From: Fennellomyces sp. T-0311
Taxonomy: Eukaryota; Mucoromycota; Mucoromycetes; Mucorales; Lichtheimiaceae
Direction: 5' to 3'
Assembly (NCBI GenBank): GCA_025266875.1
Contig: JALLLT010000004.1
Span: 1,302,001-1,366,000 of the forward strand
Length of the DNA: 64,000 nt
The notes beneath the pieces were generated by a model. That model was not told where the DNA came from, searched no databases, and saw only the letters and a list, made by a program, of their open reading frames with translations. This document shows, in pieces, positions 44,376-55,145 of the stretch (its first letter is position 1; each line of letters starts with the position of its first letter). The position numbers and the translations under genes were made by a program.

Positions 44376-45108
44376 ATGTCTGCTGAACAAGATATCGAGA
44401 CCAAGTACCAGGTGTCCCCTCCCCCAGCACCCGTCGTTGCCGCGCCCACCATCGCCAACCCAGGTCCTCTTGGTCTCTGCGGTTTCGCCCTGACCACATT
44501 GGTACTTTCGCTTCATAACGCGCACGCTGGCATGGCCAAAGACTCGCCAAACAACATCGTGACCGGTCTCGCTCTCTTCTATGGTGGTTTGGTTCAGGTA
44601 AAATACAAAAGAATGGATAATGCGGGGTAAATCAGGAAAGAAAAAGACTGATCCCGTCGTTTCTCAGCTTCTTGCCGGTATGTGGGAGTTCCGAACTGGT
44701 AACACCTTTGGTGCTACTGCCTTCTCCAGCTACGGTGGTTTCTGGTTGTCGTATGCTTGTATCTCCATCCCCTTCTTCAACATTAGCCCTACCTACAAAG
44801 CTTACGAAGGTCAGGCTGGTGCTTTGGAGCACTCGCTGGGTATCTACTTGACTGCTTGGGCTATCTTCACTGGTATCATGTTGATCGCTTGCCACCGCTC
44901 GTCCGTCGCCATGGTTGCTCTCTTCTTCTGTCTCACCATCACCTTCATCTTGCTTGCTGCTGCAGATTTCAACCATAGCGACACCTGCAAGGTTGCTGGT
45001 GGCGCTTTCGGTGTGATCACTGCCGCCATCGCTTGGTACAACGCTTTGGCCGGGCTCTTGACCAAGGAATCGTCGTACTTCACGCTTCCCACTTTCCCTC
45101 TGTCATAA
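44376..45108 (+). CDS. GPR1/FUN34/yaaH (ATO) acetate transporter
   Basis: Six-helix plasma-membrane transporter or channel for acetate, and in some relatives ammonium or succinate. There are two exons; the intron runs 44599-44668, joining GLVQ to [16 protein letters not shown]. The family signature NPxPLGL is present as [16 protein letters not shown], and the [20 protein letters not shown] segment is highly typical. The last helix region ends [20 protein letters not shown]. The N-terminal 30 residues are soluble and Pro/Ala-rich, as in yeast ATO proteins. Its use in acetate uptake would fit growth on two-carbon sources. Codon use looks strongly biased to C-ending codons in exon 2, consistent with high expression. 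Confidence 0.92.
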
Positions 45109-45418
45109 ATTATCCCTCCGTTTTCTCTCTTCGCTAACCACTTGTTACGATAGTGGATATTCCCTTGTTTACCTTAATAACATATAATCTTTTTAACTTC
45201 CTTTCCTTTTATAATCCTTACAACTTTCAGTATATATATAAAACTAAAATCTCGATGATTTCAAATGCGCTTGTGCTACGGTCTAAAGAAAGTTTTTGTG
45301 TGATGTTAATCCACAGAATACCCACCGGAGAATTATTTTCAATGTGTAATTCCCCATTTTTCCAAGCCACGCTATCTCTCTTATGAACGCGGCGCTCTGT
45401 ACGGCGTTTCACACACCA

Positions 45419-46387
45419 ATGTACTTTGACTTGAATATTCCGTACACACCCGAATACGATGACAAGAATAGCGATCGCCTACGATTGATCCTTGCTCGAT
45501 TCAGTTCAAGTAAATGAACTTTATCTTTTAAGCTACATGTCGAATAAACAAACACATTACCCTTAAAAAAAAACATGTAGTCGCTGAAAGTGTCGTCGCG
45601 TTAAATCATGTCATTGACAATCCGAATAAGGTTTATATTGAGAATGGGAGAAGTTAATACTTTATTCTAAAAGAACAAGTATGCACCTAGATGCAGGCCA
45701 TCCGACCGATTCCGTTTGACATTTTTCAGCATTCTGTTGTCCAGTTAACGCGTGTTACCTTGGAAACCAATGTTGTCCCCACACAAGTAAAATTACGATA
45801 GCTTGGCAAAAGAGCACAGTAATCCTGACCACCCGCATATAGGAAGAGATCGACCAGATGCGGTCTTGCTACCAGCTCGTCGCTATTCGGACGAGCGACG
45901 AGCCTACTTTGGAGGCTGCATGCCGATCCGCTAATGTGGATATTATATCCATGGATTGCACCAAACGGCTGCCGTTCCGAATGGATCGGGGCGTTATCCA
46001 ACATGCCGTTGACCGTGGTATCTTGTTCGAGATATGTTATGGCGCAGGAACGCGAGGTAACGGTTGTTTGAGTGCACCTAGCAATTATACCTAAAACAAC
46101 AATTAGATAATACCCAGCGTGCTTATCTATTGCAGATGAGTAAGGAATTGATTGCATGCACTGGCGGCAACAATCTCATTGTATCCAGTGAGGCCAATAC
46201 CTGTTCCGATATCCGAGGACCGTTTGATGTCATGTATCTGTAAGTTGCTGCTATATTAAAAAAAAACGCCTCATTTCTTGGCTAATAGTGTATTTATAGT
46301 ATGAAAGCATTTGGATTGCCAAACGATAAGGCCAAGTTCACTACAGAGAAAAACTGCGAGTCACTGGTTCGGAAGCTGCGAAAATAA
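45419..46387 (+). CDS. RPP1: RNase P/MRP protein subunit Rpp1 (p30)
   Basis: Nuclear protein component of RNase P and RNase MRP, acting in tRNA 5' maturation and rRNA processing. I read seven small exons with phase-consistent joins. The start MYFDLNIPYTPEYD is the family's own, so I prefer 45419 over the in-frame ATG at 45383. Next come VAESVVALNHVIDNP, then RPIPFDIFQHSVVQLTRVTL, and YQLVAIRTSDEPTLEAACRS followed by ANVDIISMD and RLPFRMDRGVIQHAVDRGIL. Then FEICYGAGTR, MSKELIACTGGNNLIVSSEA, GPFDVMYLMKAFGL and the end ESLVRKLRK at the TAA 46387. The TIM-barrel fold of p30 is evident from this order. The protein is short at the C-terminus compared with human RPP30. Confidence 0.87.
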
Positions 46388-46642
46388 GGATATGTAGCCG
46401 GGTACACCGCGGTTTTGGTAACACCTTGGGGCTTTAAGCTGCTCCTTCCTGGATCCAAAAAGGGGTGCCAGTTACTAAACTTTATTTTTTTTACGAAATG
46501 TTAAGACCCTACAGTTTCTTTTTCCCCTTGATCGAAAACAGATAAACCTGTATCATGCCTGCAGACTCTACATTTGATATTTATAGTATTTGTCTATTTG
46601 CGGGATGCGTCCCGAGAAAGGAGTTGGCGACTTGCTCTGTGA

Positions 46643-46900
46643 ATGGTGAAAATGTCTCAAAGTAGTAATGATGCCGAGGTTGTCAGAAAAAAGCGATCTT
46701 GGGGGGTCCATTCGGTTGATCGGTCCTTCCTGCCCCGAGACATTCTATATTTGATATACACCATTTTCTTCTCTCACATGTGTTTCATCGGTGCCACTTT
46801 TTTTTTGCTCTCACACATGAAAGTCAAAGCCCTATTATTTGTGATCCCGGTTATTTTTATAAGTATGTGGCACGCTTGGGAAATTTGCACAGAAAAATAA
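46643..46900 (+). CDS. Small membrane protein, two predicted helices
   Basis: Frame of 85 codons. A charged N-terminus (VRKKRSWGVHSVDRSFLPRD) precedes two hydrophobic stretches, ILYLIYTIFFSHMCFIGATF and ALLFVIPVIFISMWHAWEI. Met4 is an alternative start. I recognise no family. The two-helix layout and basic head are plausible for a small ER or mitochondrial protein, but chance cannot be excluded in T-rich DNA. Confidence 0.35.
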   Translation: MVKMSQSSNDAEVVRKKRSWGVHSVDRSFLPRDILYLIYTIFFSHMCFIGATFFLLSHMKVKALLFVIPVIFISMWHAWEICTEK

Positions 46901-48128
46901 TTAGTTAGGTTTGATATTTTAGGTGTGGCTAGAATATGACAGTTAATAATAGATCACACAATTCTATTATGAATGGATAAAGGGCAAAGAAATGGACAAG
47001 GGATAAATCTTACATATTAGGAACATTTCCTTTAGAGTTGAAGGGGTTACATTGATGGTTATCAAACTCTGTGTTACCATGGATATGATAAATGCGCTCG
47101 TCAGGGTTCTTGGGCGTGAGAGTTCTTGAAAAGAAGTGAGATATAAGCGATCGAAATATCGATCTAAAGAATGTCAAGAAGTACTTGCGGAGTAATGTTT
47201 CACTTTTGGTCGAGCCAATCATTTTCAATGTACCTGTACACGTATCCAATGGCGTACCGTGCTTACGAAGCAGCATTGGTGCTGTCCTAATCTGCCACTT
47301 GGCGCATGAAGCCTTATTACAAGATCACGTAATAGTGTTTTCAGGGTAATATATTGCCTGCCTATAATGAATATGCGAGAAAAAAATTGGTGACTACGCG
47401 CAGTTACTTTTTAAAGGAAAGTGATGTAATAATCGAATCAGTTTACTCCAGAGTCCAGGTGTACTGCATAATGAAACAACATCTCAGAGCGATAACAATT
47501 GGCTGCGTAAAGGTACTCTCTGTATCTTTTATTTTCATTCTTTCCGTCGTAATACGTAGGTACGTGGTCGCTATCGATGCATATGATATGTAAGCGATAT
47601 TTTTACTGTACAGTTTGGAACGAGCGTGAGCACGATGGAAAGTTCAACATGGAAAGTGTGTATCGGGGTATTACATATCCAACTATACAGGGGCTCTTTG
47701 TCCCTGTGTGGTGACCGAATGGTCGCGACCAAGCAAGTGACAAAGAAAAAGAGTAGCACTCTGTGGTTCTAGAATACTTGTAATTATACTATTAGCTAAG
47801 GTTCGAGACCTTAGCGCCACACATGTCCAGCCACAACCTAAGTGCAAGCGCCCACCGTGACGCAAAAATACAATTAAACTTGGATATATCCACTTTTAAT
47901 GCCGGTAAAGCAGAATAATGAAATAGTACTATGTGCATTGGATATAGAGACTACATGTCGACATGGTAACGATTACCAGGCAACGACCTGTCTATGTCTT
48001 TGATCGATCAGCACTTACCCGCCGATAGCTGGACCCGAAAAAGAAGATGTGACGTATGGTGCCGCACTCGCATGAATTTGGAAAGCACAGTTGAAACAGT
48101 CATTTTTTCCGTCAGCTTCTTTATACAC
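46901..48128. other. Intergenic, contains a tRNA-like A box and B box
   Basis: No protein gene supported; one 79-codon frame at 47354-47593 has a hydrophobic end but no family. The stretch 47708-47820 has Pol III promoter-like boxes and is listed separately. The right end holds the promoter of the acidic-protein gene. Confidence 0.35.
47708..47820 (+). other. tRNA-like or tRNA-derived sequence (degenerate)
   Basis: TGACCGAATGG (47712-47722) matches 9 of 11 positions of a Leu/Ser-type A box, TGGCCGAGTGG. GGTTCGAGACC (47800-47810) is a near-perfect B box in a 5-bp T-stem (TAAGG/CCTTA). The following GCGCCAC could pair with GTGGTGA at 47708 in 6 of 7 positions (one wobble), but that acceptor would overlap the A box, and no good anticodon arm is visible. 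I take it as a decayed tRNA or SINE head, not a functional tRNA. Confidence 0.25.
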
Positions 48129-48662
48129 ATGAGCTATCGAACATATACTTCCCACGAGGAATACAATGACGGACAAACGTCCATGACAAGCACAGTGATT
48201 GTGCACGAGCTGGATGACAATGAATCACCAGACATGCTCAAAGTACCACGACCTAGCTACGAGATTGAAAGCGAACTTTCTGGACAAGAGGAAGACGACG
48301 AAGACGACGTGTTTACAGACGACGAGGAGCGTCCATTGGACCACTGGTTTCCGTCATTAATGCACCGATCCATCATCGAGCTTCTGGACGACGACGCGGA
48401 CGACGATATCTACATGATGGATCATCCATTTGACATGCTGTCGTCGGAGGATGCGGTGATTGTCGAGGACGAGGAGGAAGAGCAAGGGCGCGAGATGGAG
48501 CAGCAGGACGAAGAAGAGGAGGAGGTAGAGCCAGTTATGGTATCAGACGACGACAAGAAACGAAGCAGCCCGCCACGACGGCGACGGCGGCAAAAGCGGT
48601 CCAAGCGACAGCATGTTGACGATGAACAAGTACCGATTGAAGTTGTGCACATTCTTCTGTAA
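48129..48662 (+). CDS. Acidic protein with basic C-terminal tail
   Basis: About 177 residues from the ATG MSYRTYTSHEEYNDG; the frame is open another 45 codons upstream but that part looks like T-rich leader. The middle is rich in Asp/Glu (SGQEEDDEDDVFTDDEERPL; later EDEEEEQGREMEQQDEEEEE), with islands such as HWFPSLMHRSIIELLDDDA. The tail carries PPRRRRRQKRSKRQ, a strong nuclear localisation signal, then VPIEVVHILL. No family recognised. The composition suggests a nuclear chaperone-like or chromatin-associated factor, but this is inference only. Confidence 0.55.
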   Translation: MSYRTYTSHEEYNDGQTSMTSTVIVHELDDNESPDMLKVPRPSYEIESELSGQEEDDEDDVFTDDEERPLDHWFPSLMHRSIIELLDDDADDDIYMMDHPFDMLSSEDAVIVEDEEEEQGREMEQQDEEEEEVEPVMVSDDDKKRSSPPRRRRRQKRSKRQHVDDEQVPIEVVHILL

Positions 48663-49316
48663 CAATAAAAGCGAAAGCACGGACAGCGCTGCTTTTCTGC
48701 GGAAGGTTCCAGCGATTCTGGGCCGCACGCACAAAGGAATTTGTTTATAGAAGCAAGCAAGGAGAGGCGGGTAGGGAGCGGTCTTGTCTGCTTTGTTTTT
48801 TTAAAGAAAAAATATAACATGTGTTTACGCGTGGCCGTACGACAAGTTGTCAAGGAAATATTGCTAAAAATACAAGCAGGCTTTTTCTGCTCGCCCTCGG
48901 ATGACGAAGAATGAAGAAGGAGTCGCCACTAATGCGACGGAAAAGACAGGTGTGCGCGTGAAGGTGTCGCTATATTTATAGCAGATTGGGGCTCCGTCCA
49001 GGGTGGGGGCGATCGCCGGTTTTCTTTCATACCAGCTGTTGACAGAGTGCGCCTTTTAATAATTTATCCGACCTTGCTCTGGCCCTTCCAATGCGGGATC
49101 GACATATCTGCCGAACACATGGTAGATCCTCTCTTTTTGATGTTCCGAGAAAAGAAACAATGGGAAACTTGAATATAAATACAGCCGCATGGAGCCAGCC
49201 AGCCAGTCTTGCGCTACGCTTTTACTGCCCATCATTCTCCACATCGCTCTTTTTCTCTTTTTCCTCTGATCACATTTGCGCGTTCCCCCTTGCTCCCACG
49301 GGTGTTGCCAACAACG
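48663..49316. other. Intergenic, promoter of the small acidic protein
   Basis: Non-coding. It contains the 3' end of the acidic-protein gene, a CTATATTTATAG segment near 48969 and a TATAAATA box at 49174. No other feature recognised. Confidence 0.4.
49174..49181 (+). promoter_or_regulatory. TATA box of the small acidic protein gene
   Basis: TATAAATA lies 136 bases before the start codon at 49317, followed by a pyrimidine-rich leader. The same TATAAATA core occurs before the ATO gene. Confidence 0.55.
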
Positions 49317-49538
49317 ATGTTTCAGTTTCTGCTTGATTTAACGCGAAAGCCGCACGCTGCCCCCCAGGCCGCCAAGCCCACCATCGTGCGTTCACCCTCC
49401 TCCACATCGTCCGTCGAGACCTGGTCCGTCATGGACGACGACTGGCACGACGACAAGCAATGCTGGTCTTTCAAAGACGACTACGTATCGTTTCCCAGCC
49501 TGGAGATCGACCAAGACGACGAGCGCGATCCACTGTAA
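49317..49538 (+). CDS. Small acidic protein, 73 residues
   Basis: Starts MFQFLLDLTRKPHAAPQAAK and continues SSTSSVETWSVMDDDWHDDK and WSFKDDYVSFPSLEIDQDDE to a TAA at 49538. A TATA box, C/T-rich leader, compact frame and long T-rich 3' flank with (CT)n make it look like a genuine, possibly highly expressed gene. The Trp/Asp-rich pattern is distinctive but I know no family. No transmembrane segment or signal peptide. Confidence 0.6.
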   Translation: MFQFLLDLTRKPHAAPQAAKPTIVRSPSSTSSVETWSVMDDDWHDDKQCWSFKDDYVSFPSLEIDQDDERDPL

Positions 49539-49983
49539 AAATTCTACCTTTTTTTTCTGCATTTGCTACCAACACTACTGCTACTACGCCCGTTTTTGAA
49601 TGATGAATGAAAGAACAACAACCCACTCCCGTTCCTTTGACTCTACGATGGCTTCCCCTCCCGCTCCCTCCCAGCTCTTAATTGTGTGTCTTTTTTTTTC
49701 TCTTTTGTAAACTATGCCTTTCTCTTTTATTATCCTTTGTCGGTCTCTCTCTCTCTCTACGTATGTCGAAGCTATGACCTCTTTATTTTGGACTGAATAA
49801 ACTACCAAATACCAAACCATTTCCCCGCAAGAAAAAAAAACGGTGTGATAATAAATGAATTCGAGTGTAACCTGCCACAACAGCAATGAGCATTCACGTC
49901 AACTTTTTTTTATTTTTAGATCCACGATACAGGACGTTGCATCTTTCATAAAACCAGCTCCGTCCAAGACGACGCTAGCCTCC

Positions 49984-51408
49984 TTAGGTGATGACCGCGC
50001 CTTCACGAATGGACCGCCGTATGCGGTCGGCCATCATTCGGTCCTTACGGCCTATGAGCGACGTGGCCTTTCCTGTACGACCTGCCCTGGCTGTCCGACC
50101 GACCCGATGCAGGTAATCAATCATCGATGCAGGAAAGTCATAGAGTACAACATGGTCCACAAACGTGGTGTCGATGCCTCGAGAGGCAATGTCGGTGCTG
50201 ATCAGAACGTTGTGCTCTTGGTCGTGCTCTAGCTCACCCGAGAATAGCCCCAGCACACGTTTCCTATCCACGTCCTTGTGTAGCGCCAGCACTTCGATGC
50301 CTTTGTCCTGTAACCAGTTTTGCAGCAGTTCCGCCGACTTCCTGGTGTTACAGAACACCAGCGTCTTTTCATCCTTGACGTTCTTCTTTAGCACGTCGAA
50401 CAGCGCCAATTGGCGGTTTCCGTTGAACCGCTGCAGGTCGACAAACGACTGCTTGAGGTTCGGTAATGCCCGATGCAGCGACGGCGTGGTGATTTTGAGC
50501 ATGTCTTCCCCAAACAGCTCGTCGAGCATGCGATGGACTGACCGTGGCAAAGTGGCGGACACGACGATGGTCTTGGCGCTTTTCAATTTGCTCATGATAT
50601 GCCGCACATCGTCACCCCATCCCGCGTCAAACAACGAGTCTGCTTCGTCGACAATCAGGAACTTGACGTCGTTCAAGGACAACGTGCGGTCCCTGACGTA
50701 GCTTCGCAGCGTAGTTGGAGTTGTGATGAGGATATCTACCGGCTGTTCTAGATCCTTGACCAGCCGATGGCGAGGTGTCTTTCCGTCCAACGCTACACTT
50801 CGAAACTTTGCAATGTGCGATAGCTTCTTGCACGTATGCAGGACTTGCTGGACCAACTCGCGCGTGGGCACGAGCACAATGGATCGTGGATGATCCAAGC
50901 GTCGACCACTTTCGTTCAGCTTAAGCATGTGGATGGTAGGCAACAGATACGCCAGCGTTTTGCCTGAGCCTGTTTCAGCTGCACATAAAATATGCTGGTG
51001 TCGCGTGGATATCAAGGCTGGTACCGTGAGTGCCTGGATCTCTGTAGGGTTGGGGCTGTCCTGGCCGAGAAGCGTCTGGACCGCCTGCACAAGCGTTGGT
51101 TGCAGACCAAACTCGTCGAACGTCGTTGCCATGTTTTGAGGCAGCGCCGTCCGGATCGGTTCTAGCCGTCGTTTAACTGGAATGTAAGGCGTGTGCTTAG
51201 AGCCACTACTGCGATCTTTGAGCTTTGAACGTAGGACATCGCGTCGCTCACGGCCAGTCAGTCCATCGGGCTTGATGTGCTTGGTCAGGCTGGAGTAGTT
51301 TGGTTTGCGCAGCTGGGCTCTTTTAGAGGCGAGGGCAGCTGTTGTGGAAAATGACGCCCTTTGTTGAATGCGTAATGTTGCCAGAAACGGATTGAACATA
51401 TTCAGCAA
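49984..51408 (-). CDS. MRH4: Mitochondrial DEAD-box RNA helicase, MRH4-like
   Basis: Single-exon gene, 474 residues. The N-terminus (RIQQRASFSTTAALASKRAQ) is a typical mitochondrial presequence. DEAD-box motifs are all present: the Q-like region PNPTEIQALTVPAL, motif I AETGSGKT (144-151), Ia PTREL (181-185), Ib as TPTTLR, II DEAD (254-257), III SAT (284-286), IV-V VFCNTRKSAELL and STDIASRGID, and VI HRVGRTARAGR (434-444). Yeast MRH4 helps assemble the mitochondrial large ribosomal subunit; assignment to MRH4 instead of another mitochondrial DEAD-box rests on the presequence, size and overall likeness. It shares a 128-bp divergent promoter with AP-2 alpha. Confidence 0.82.
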   Translation of the reverse strand: MLNMFNPFLATLRIQQRASFSTTAALASKRAQLRKPNYSSLTKHIKPDGLTGRERRDVLRSKLKDRSSGSKHTPYIPVKRRLEPIRTALPQNMATTFDEFGLQPTLVQAVQTLLGQDSPNPTEIQALTVPALISTRHQHILCAAETGSGKTLAYLLPTIHMLKLNESGRRLDHPRSIVLVPTRELVQQVLHTCKKLSHIAKFRSVALDGKTPRHRLVKDLEQPVDILITTPTTLRSYVRDRTLSLNDVKFLIVDEADSLFDAGWGDDVRHIMSKLKSAKTIVVSATLPRSVHRMLDELFGEDMLKITTPSLHRALPNLKQSFVDLQRFNGNRQLALFDVLKKNVKDEKTLVFCNTRKSAELLQNWLQDKGIEVLALHKDVDRKRVLGLFSGELEHDQEHNVLISTDIASRGIDTTFVDHVVLYDFPASMIDYLHRVGRTARAGRTGKATSLIGRKDRMMADRIRRSIREGAVIT

Positions 51409-51536
51409 GCACGCTATGTCTATTTTTTTTTCTGTGCAACATCATTTTCCAACCGCTGTAATTAACTCCCGCAAAACTCGTGCTTAGACGATAACTCTGG
51501 TGTTCCCTTTCCTTTCCTCAACTTTTCTGAACAATC
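51409..51536. promoter_or_regulatory. Short divergent promoter, MRH4-like / AP-2 alpha
   Basis: Only 128 bp separate the two start codons, so both genes must share regulatory sequence. It contains a T8 run and C/T-rich segments on the AP-2 side and no clear TATA box. Confidence 0.6.
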
Positions 51537-54500
51537 ATGTCTGCGATGCGGGGTCTCACGGTGTAAAGTCTACGCAATCCAACGAGATGGTTGAAGCTTG
51601 CTAACAATCGCCTTTGTTCAATAGGTTCATTGGTGAGAATGATGTTTTAGCGCGGGGTGCCTTGCATAAGATTACTAACATCCAGGGCCCATTTCGTTAA
51701 TCAATTAACTAGCCGACATTCGCAATTGTAAGCCTGCAGTGCATTCATCCGTATGTCGCCATGGAAACTAATGCAGCGTAGGTCGAGTGCGTGAACTCGA
51801 GGAAAAACGCATCAACAAGGAGATGGCCAACATTCGTTCAAAATTCAAAGGTATGGAGTAAAGGGGAGGTTTTTCACAGCACAAGGCACTTGAATTCATG
51901 GGAATAATTGGTAGAAACGAACTTGAATGGATATCAAAAGAAGAAGTACGTGTGCAAATTGCTGTATATGTATATTCTTGGCTGGGAAATCGACTTTGGC
52001 CATCTGGAAGCTGTCAATCTCATTTCAAGCACAAAGTACAGCGAAAAGCAGATTGTGAGTGGTATTCTCAGCCAGAAGGATCGTGCATCTAACGCAAGGG
52101 TAGGGTTATTTGGCGGTGACGCTGCTGTTTCACGAAAACAGCGATTTGGTGCGTTTGGTGGTCAATTCAACAAAGAAGGATCTGGATGATATGAACGAAA
52201 TCAACAATTGTCTGGCGCTCCATGCGATTGCCAATATCGGTGGTCGAGAAATGGCCGAGTCGCTTGCTCCCGATGTCCATCGCCTGCTTATATCGCCGTA
52301 AGCGCACGCGTATTTCCCAAAAAGTCATCGTTTAACGCCGTGTAAATGAACAGGACGTCGAGGAGCTTTGTGAAAAAGAAAGCAGCATTGACTTTGCTGC
52401 GTTTGTTCCGAAAGCATCCAGATGTGATGCCAGTGACGGATTGGGCCGAGCGAATTGTTTCGTTGATGGACGACTACGATTTGGTACATTAGACGAGCCC
52501 ACTTGCGAAGGCGTCAATTGATTGATTAACTGATTGTTTGTTTGTTAGGGCGTAGCATTGTCGGTTACCACGCTTGTACTCACATTGGCGCAGAGTCATC
52601 CAATCGAATATTCTGGGTGCTACGTCAAGGCCGTGCACAGACTCAAGCGGATTTTGATTGACCGCGATTACAGTTTGGATTACATTTATTACAAGGTCCC
52701 CACGCCTTGGCTTCAGGTCAAGAGTCTTCGACTGTTGCAATACTACCCACCACCAGGTAAACCCAAGGATACACGCACACTCGCCATGTCCTCTGACAAA
52801 GCATAACACAGAGGACCAAAAGCTTCGATCGGATATCAGCGAACTTCTTCAGATCATTATGGCCAACTCGCAGGATGCGCCCAAAAACGTGCAACACAGC
52901 AACGCGCAGAACGCCGTACTTTTCGAAGCCATCAATCTTGCCATTCATCTCGACAGCAACTCGACAATTTGCGCACAAGCGGCACAACTACTCGGTCGAT
53001 TCATTTCATCCAAAGAAACCAACGTTCGCTACTTGGGTCTTGAAACGATGGCACATTTGGCTGCCTGCGTTGATTCTTTGGAACCCATCAAGCGGCACCA
53101 AGATACCATTATGATGTCATTGCGAGACAAGGACATTAGTGTGCGACGACGTGGTCTCGATCTGCTGTATTCAATGTGTGACATGTCGAACGCCAAAGTG
53201 GTTGTTTCCGAACTATTGCGATACCTGCAAGTGGCCGACTATGCCATGCGCGAAGAAATGGTGCTCAAGATCGCCATTCTTGCGGAAAAGTTTGCGACCG
53301 CGTACTCGTGGTACGTCGACATTATCCTCCAACTGATATCTACTGCTGGCGAACAGGTTGGAGAAGAAGTCTGGTTCCGCGTGGTTCAGATTGTCACCAA
53401 CAATGAAGAGCTACAAGAATATGCTGCCAAAACGGTGCTCAATTACTTGGGGTCTCCTCAGTACAACGAAACGATGCTCAAGGTTGGTGGCTATATCCTT
53501 GGTGAATTCGGCCACTTGATTGCCAACTATCCCGGTTGCAGTCCCATCGAACAGTTCCAAGCCGTTCATTCCAAGTTTAACCTCTGCTCCCTCAACACCC
53601 GCGCATTGCTGCTGACCACCTATGTCAAATTCGTCAACCTGTTCCCGGAAATCAAGGGCCAGGTGCTGGCAGTTTTCAATCAGTACCGATTTGTACTTGA
53701 TTCCGAACTCCAGCAACGTGCTTGCGAATACCTTGCCGTATCGACCATGCCGACTGACGATATGCTTCAGACAGTATGCGAAGAAATGCCACCATTCCCC
53801 GAACGCGAATCGACTCTGCTTTTGAAGTTGAATCAAAAGATCGGTGATACCGAAGATAAGCGAGTTTGGTTTATCGGTGGCAAGGAAGCGAATTTGGAAC
53901 GACAGGAGGGTTTGAAACGTATGGCATCGTTGCGTATGAATTCGACGGATTCTCAGTCGTCGCCCAAGCCTGCCTCTGCCCCAACTGTTTCCACGCCAAC
54001 CGTCTCTACGCCAACTGTTGCTAGTCCAACTGCTGCCACCCCACCTCCGCAACAACAGCAACCAACAGCCATTGATCTATTAGCATTTGATGATTTGACA
54101 ATCACGAACAACACTACCACTCCCACCAACAATGAACCAGTCCCTGTGCCTAGCGAAGTACCCCTCGCACCCGGTTACGAACTTGGATTCAATCGATTGC
54201 ACTATTTGCCTGACGGTGTATTGTATGAAGACAACACATTGCAGGTATCTATCAAATCCGAATATCACGGAGCACATGGCCGCTTGGCAGTGTACTTGAC
54301 GAACAAATCATTGTCACCGGTGTCAAACCTGCGTATCCATGTACCGTCGATCCCTGATAAGTTGAATGCGCAACTGACTGGGGAAACGCCTCGTGAAATT
54401 GGAGTTGGGGCGCAAGTGCAACAACTGGTTCAAGTGGAATCCATTGACGTATTTGTGGAGGCACCCTCCCTGCTGATCCAATACAACGGCCAAACTTTAC

Positions 54501-54952
54501 ACCTGAAGCTCCCTGCAATTTTGACCAAGTTCCAAGAACCAATCACCAATATGGATGGCGCCAGTTTCTTTAAACGGTGGAACCAGATTGGTGGACCACC
54601 TCGCGAGAATCAAGTCATTATCACATCCCAGGTACCCATGCAACTGGATAATGTTCGTAATCTATTGCAAGGATTCAAGTTTGGCCTTTTGGTCGGTGTG
54701 GACCCCAATCCGAACAACTTCGTGGGCGCTGGTGTGATTGACATGGGCAGAACGGGTGGAAAGGTGGGAGCACTGTTACGGCTGGAACCGAATCTTGAGC
54801 AAAATGTAAGCTTGCAAAGTATTGTAGCGAAGAAAAAGACTAACAGTGGATGGTGATTGTAGATGTATCGTTTGACAGTTCGAACACCGAGTGAAACCGT
54901 GTCTGAACAGTTGCGAAACTTGCTTGAACGACCTCTTACCTTTGGTGCTTAA
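51537..54952 (+). CDS. AP2A: AP-2 clathrin adaptor complex, alpha subunit
   Basis: Large adaptin of the plasma-membrane AP-2 complex, which links cargo and PtdIns(4,5)P2 to clathrin during endocytosis. About ten exons. The start [16 protein letters not shown] crosses an 8-nt exon (51625-51632). Trunk landmarks: [15 protein letters not shown] (about 51809-51851), the phosphoinositide-binding basic patch [33 protein letters not shown], and [20 protein letters not shown]. The trunk continues through HEAT-type helices to [13 protein letters not shown]. The hinge (about 53940-54080) has three near-identical [12 protein letters not shown] repeats and Q-rich DNA, then a DLLAFDDL motif. The ear has [20 protein letters not shown] and ends ERPLTFGA at 54952. 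The gene is complete and converges on the arginyl-tRNA synthetase. Confidence 0.93.
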
Positions 54953-55145
54953 TAGACTTCTACTTTAATCCTTCCCCCCTCATTACTGTACCACTATTAA
55001 CTCTCTCTCCGTCTCTCTCTTTCTCCTACACGCAACAAACAACATAAGCATTACAATGAATAAAACAATTATATTATTCTTTTCGAATAGAAAAAAAAGC
55101 GCTTTTTTATACAAGGTGGTGTGAAAGGGAAGGGGTTTAATTTTT

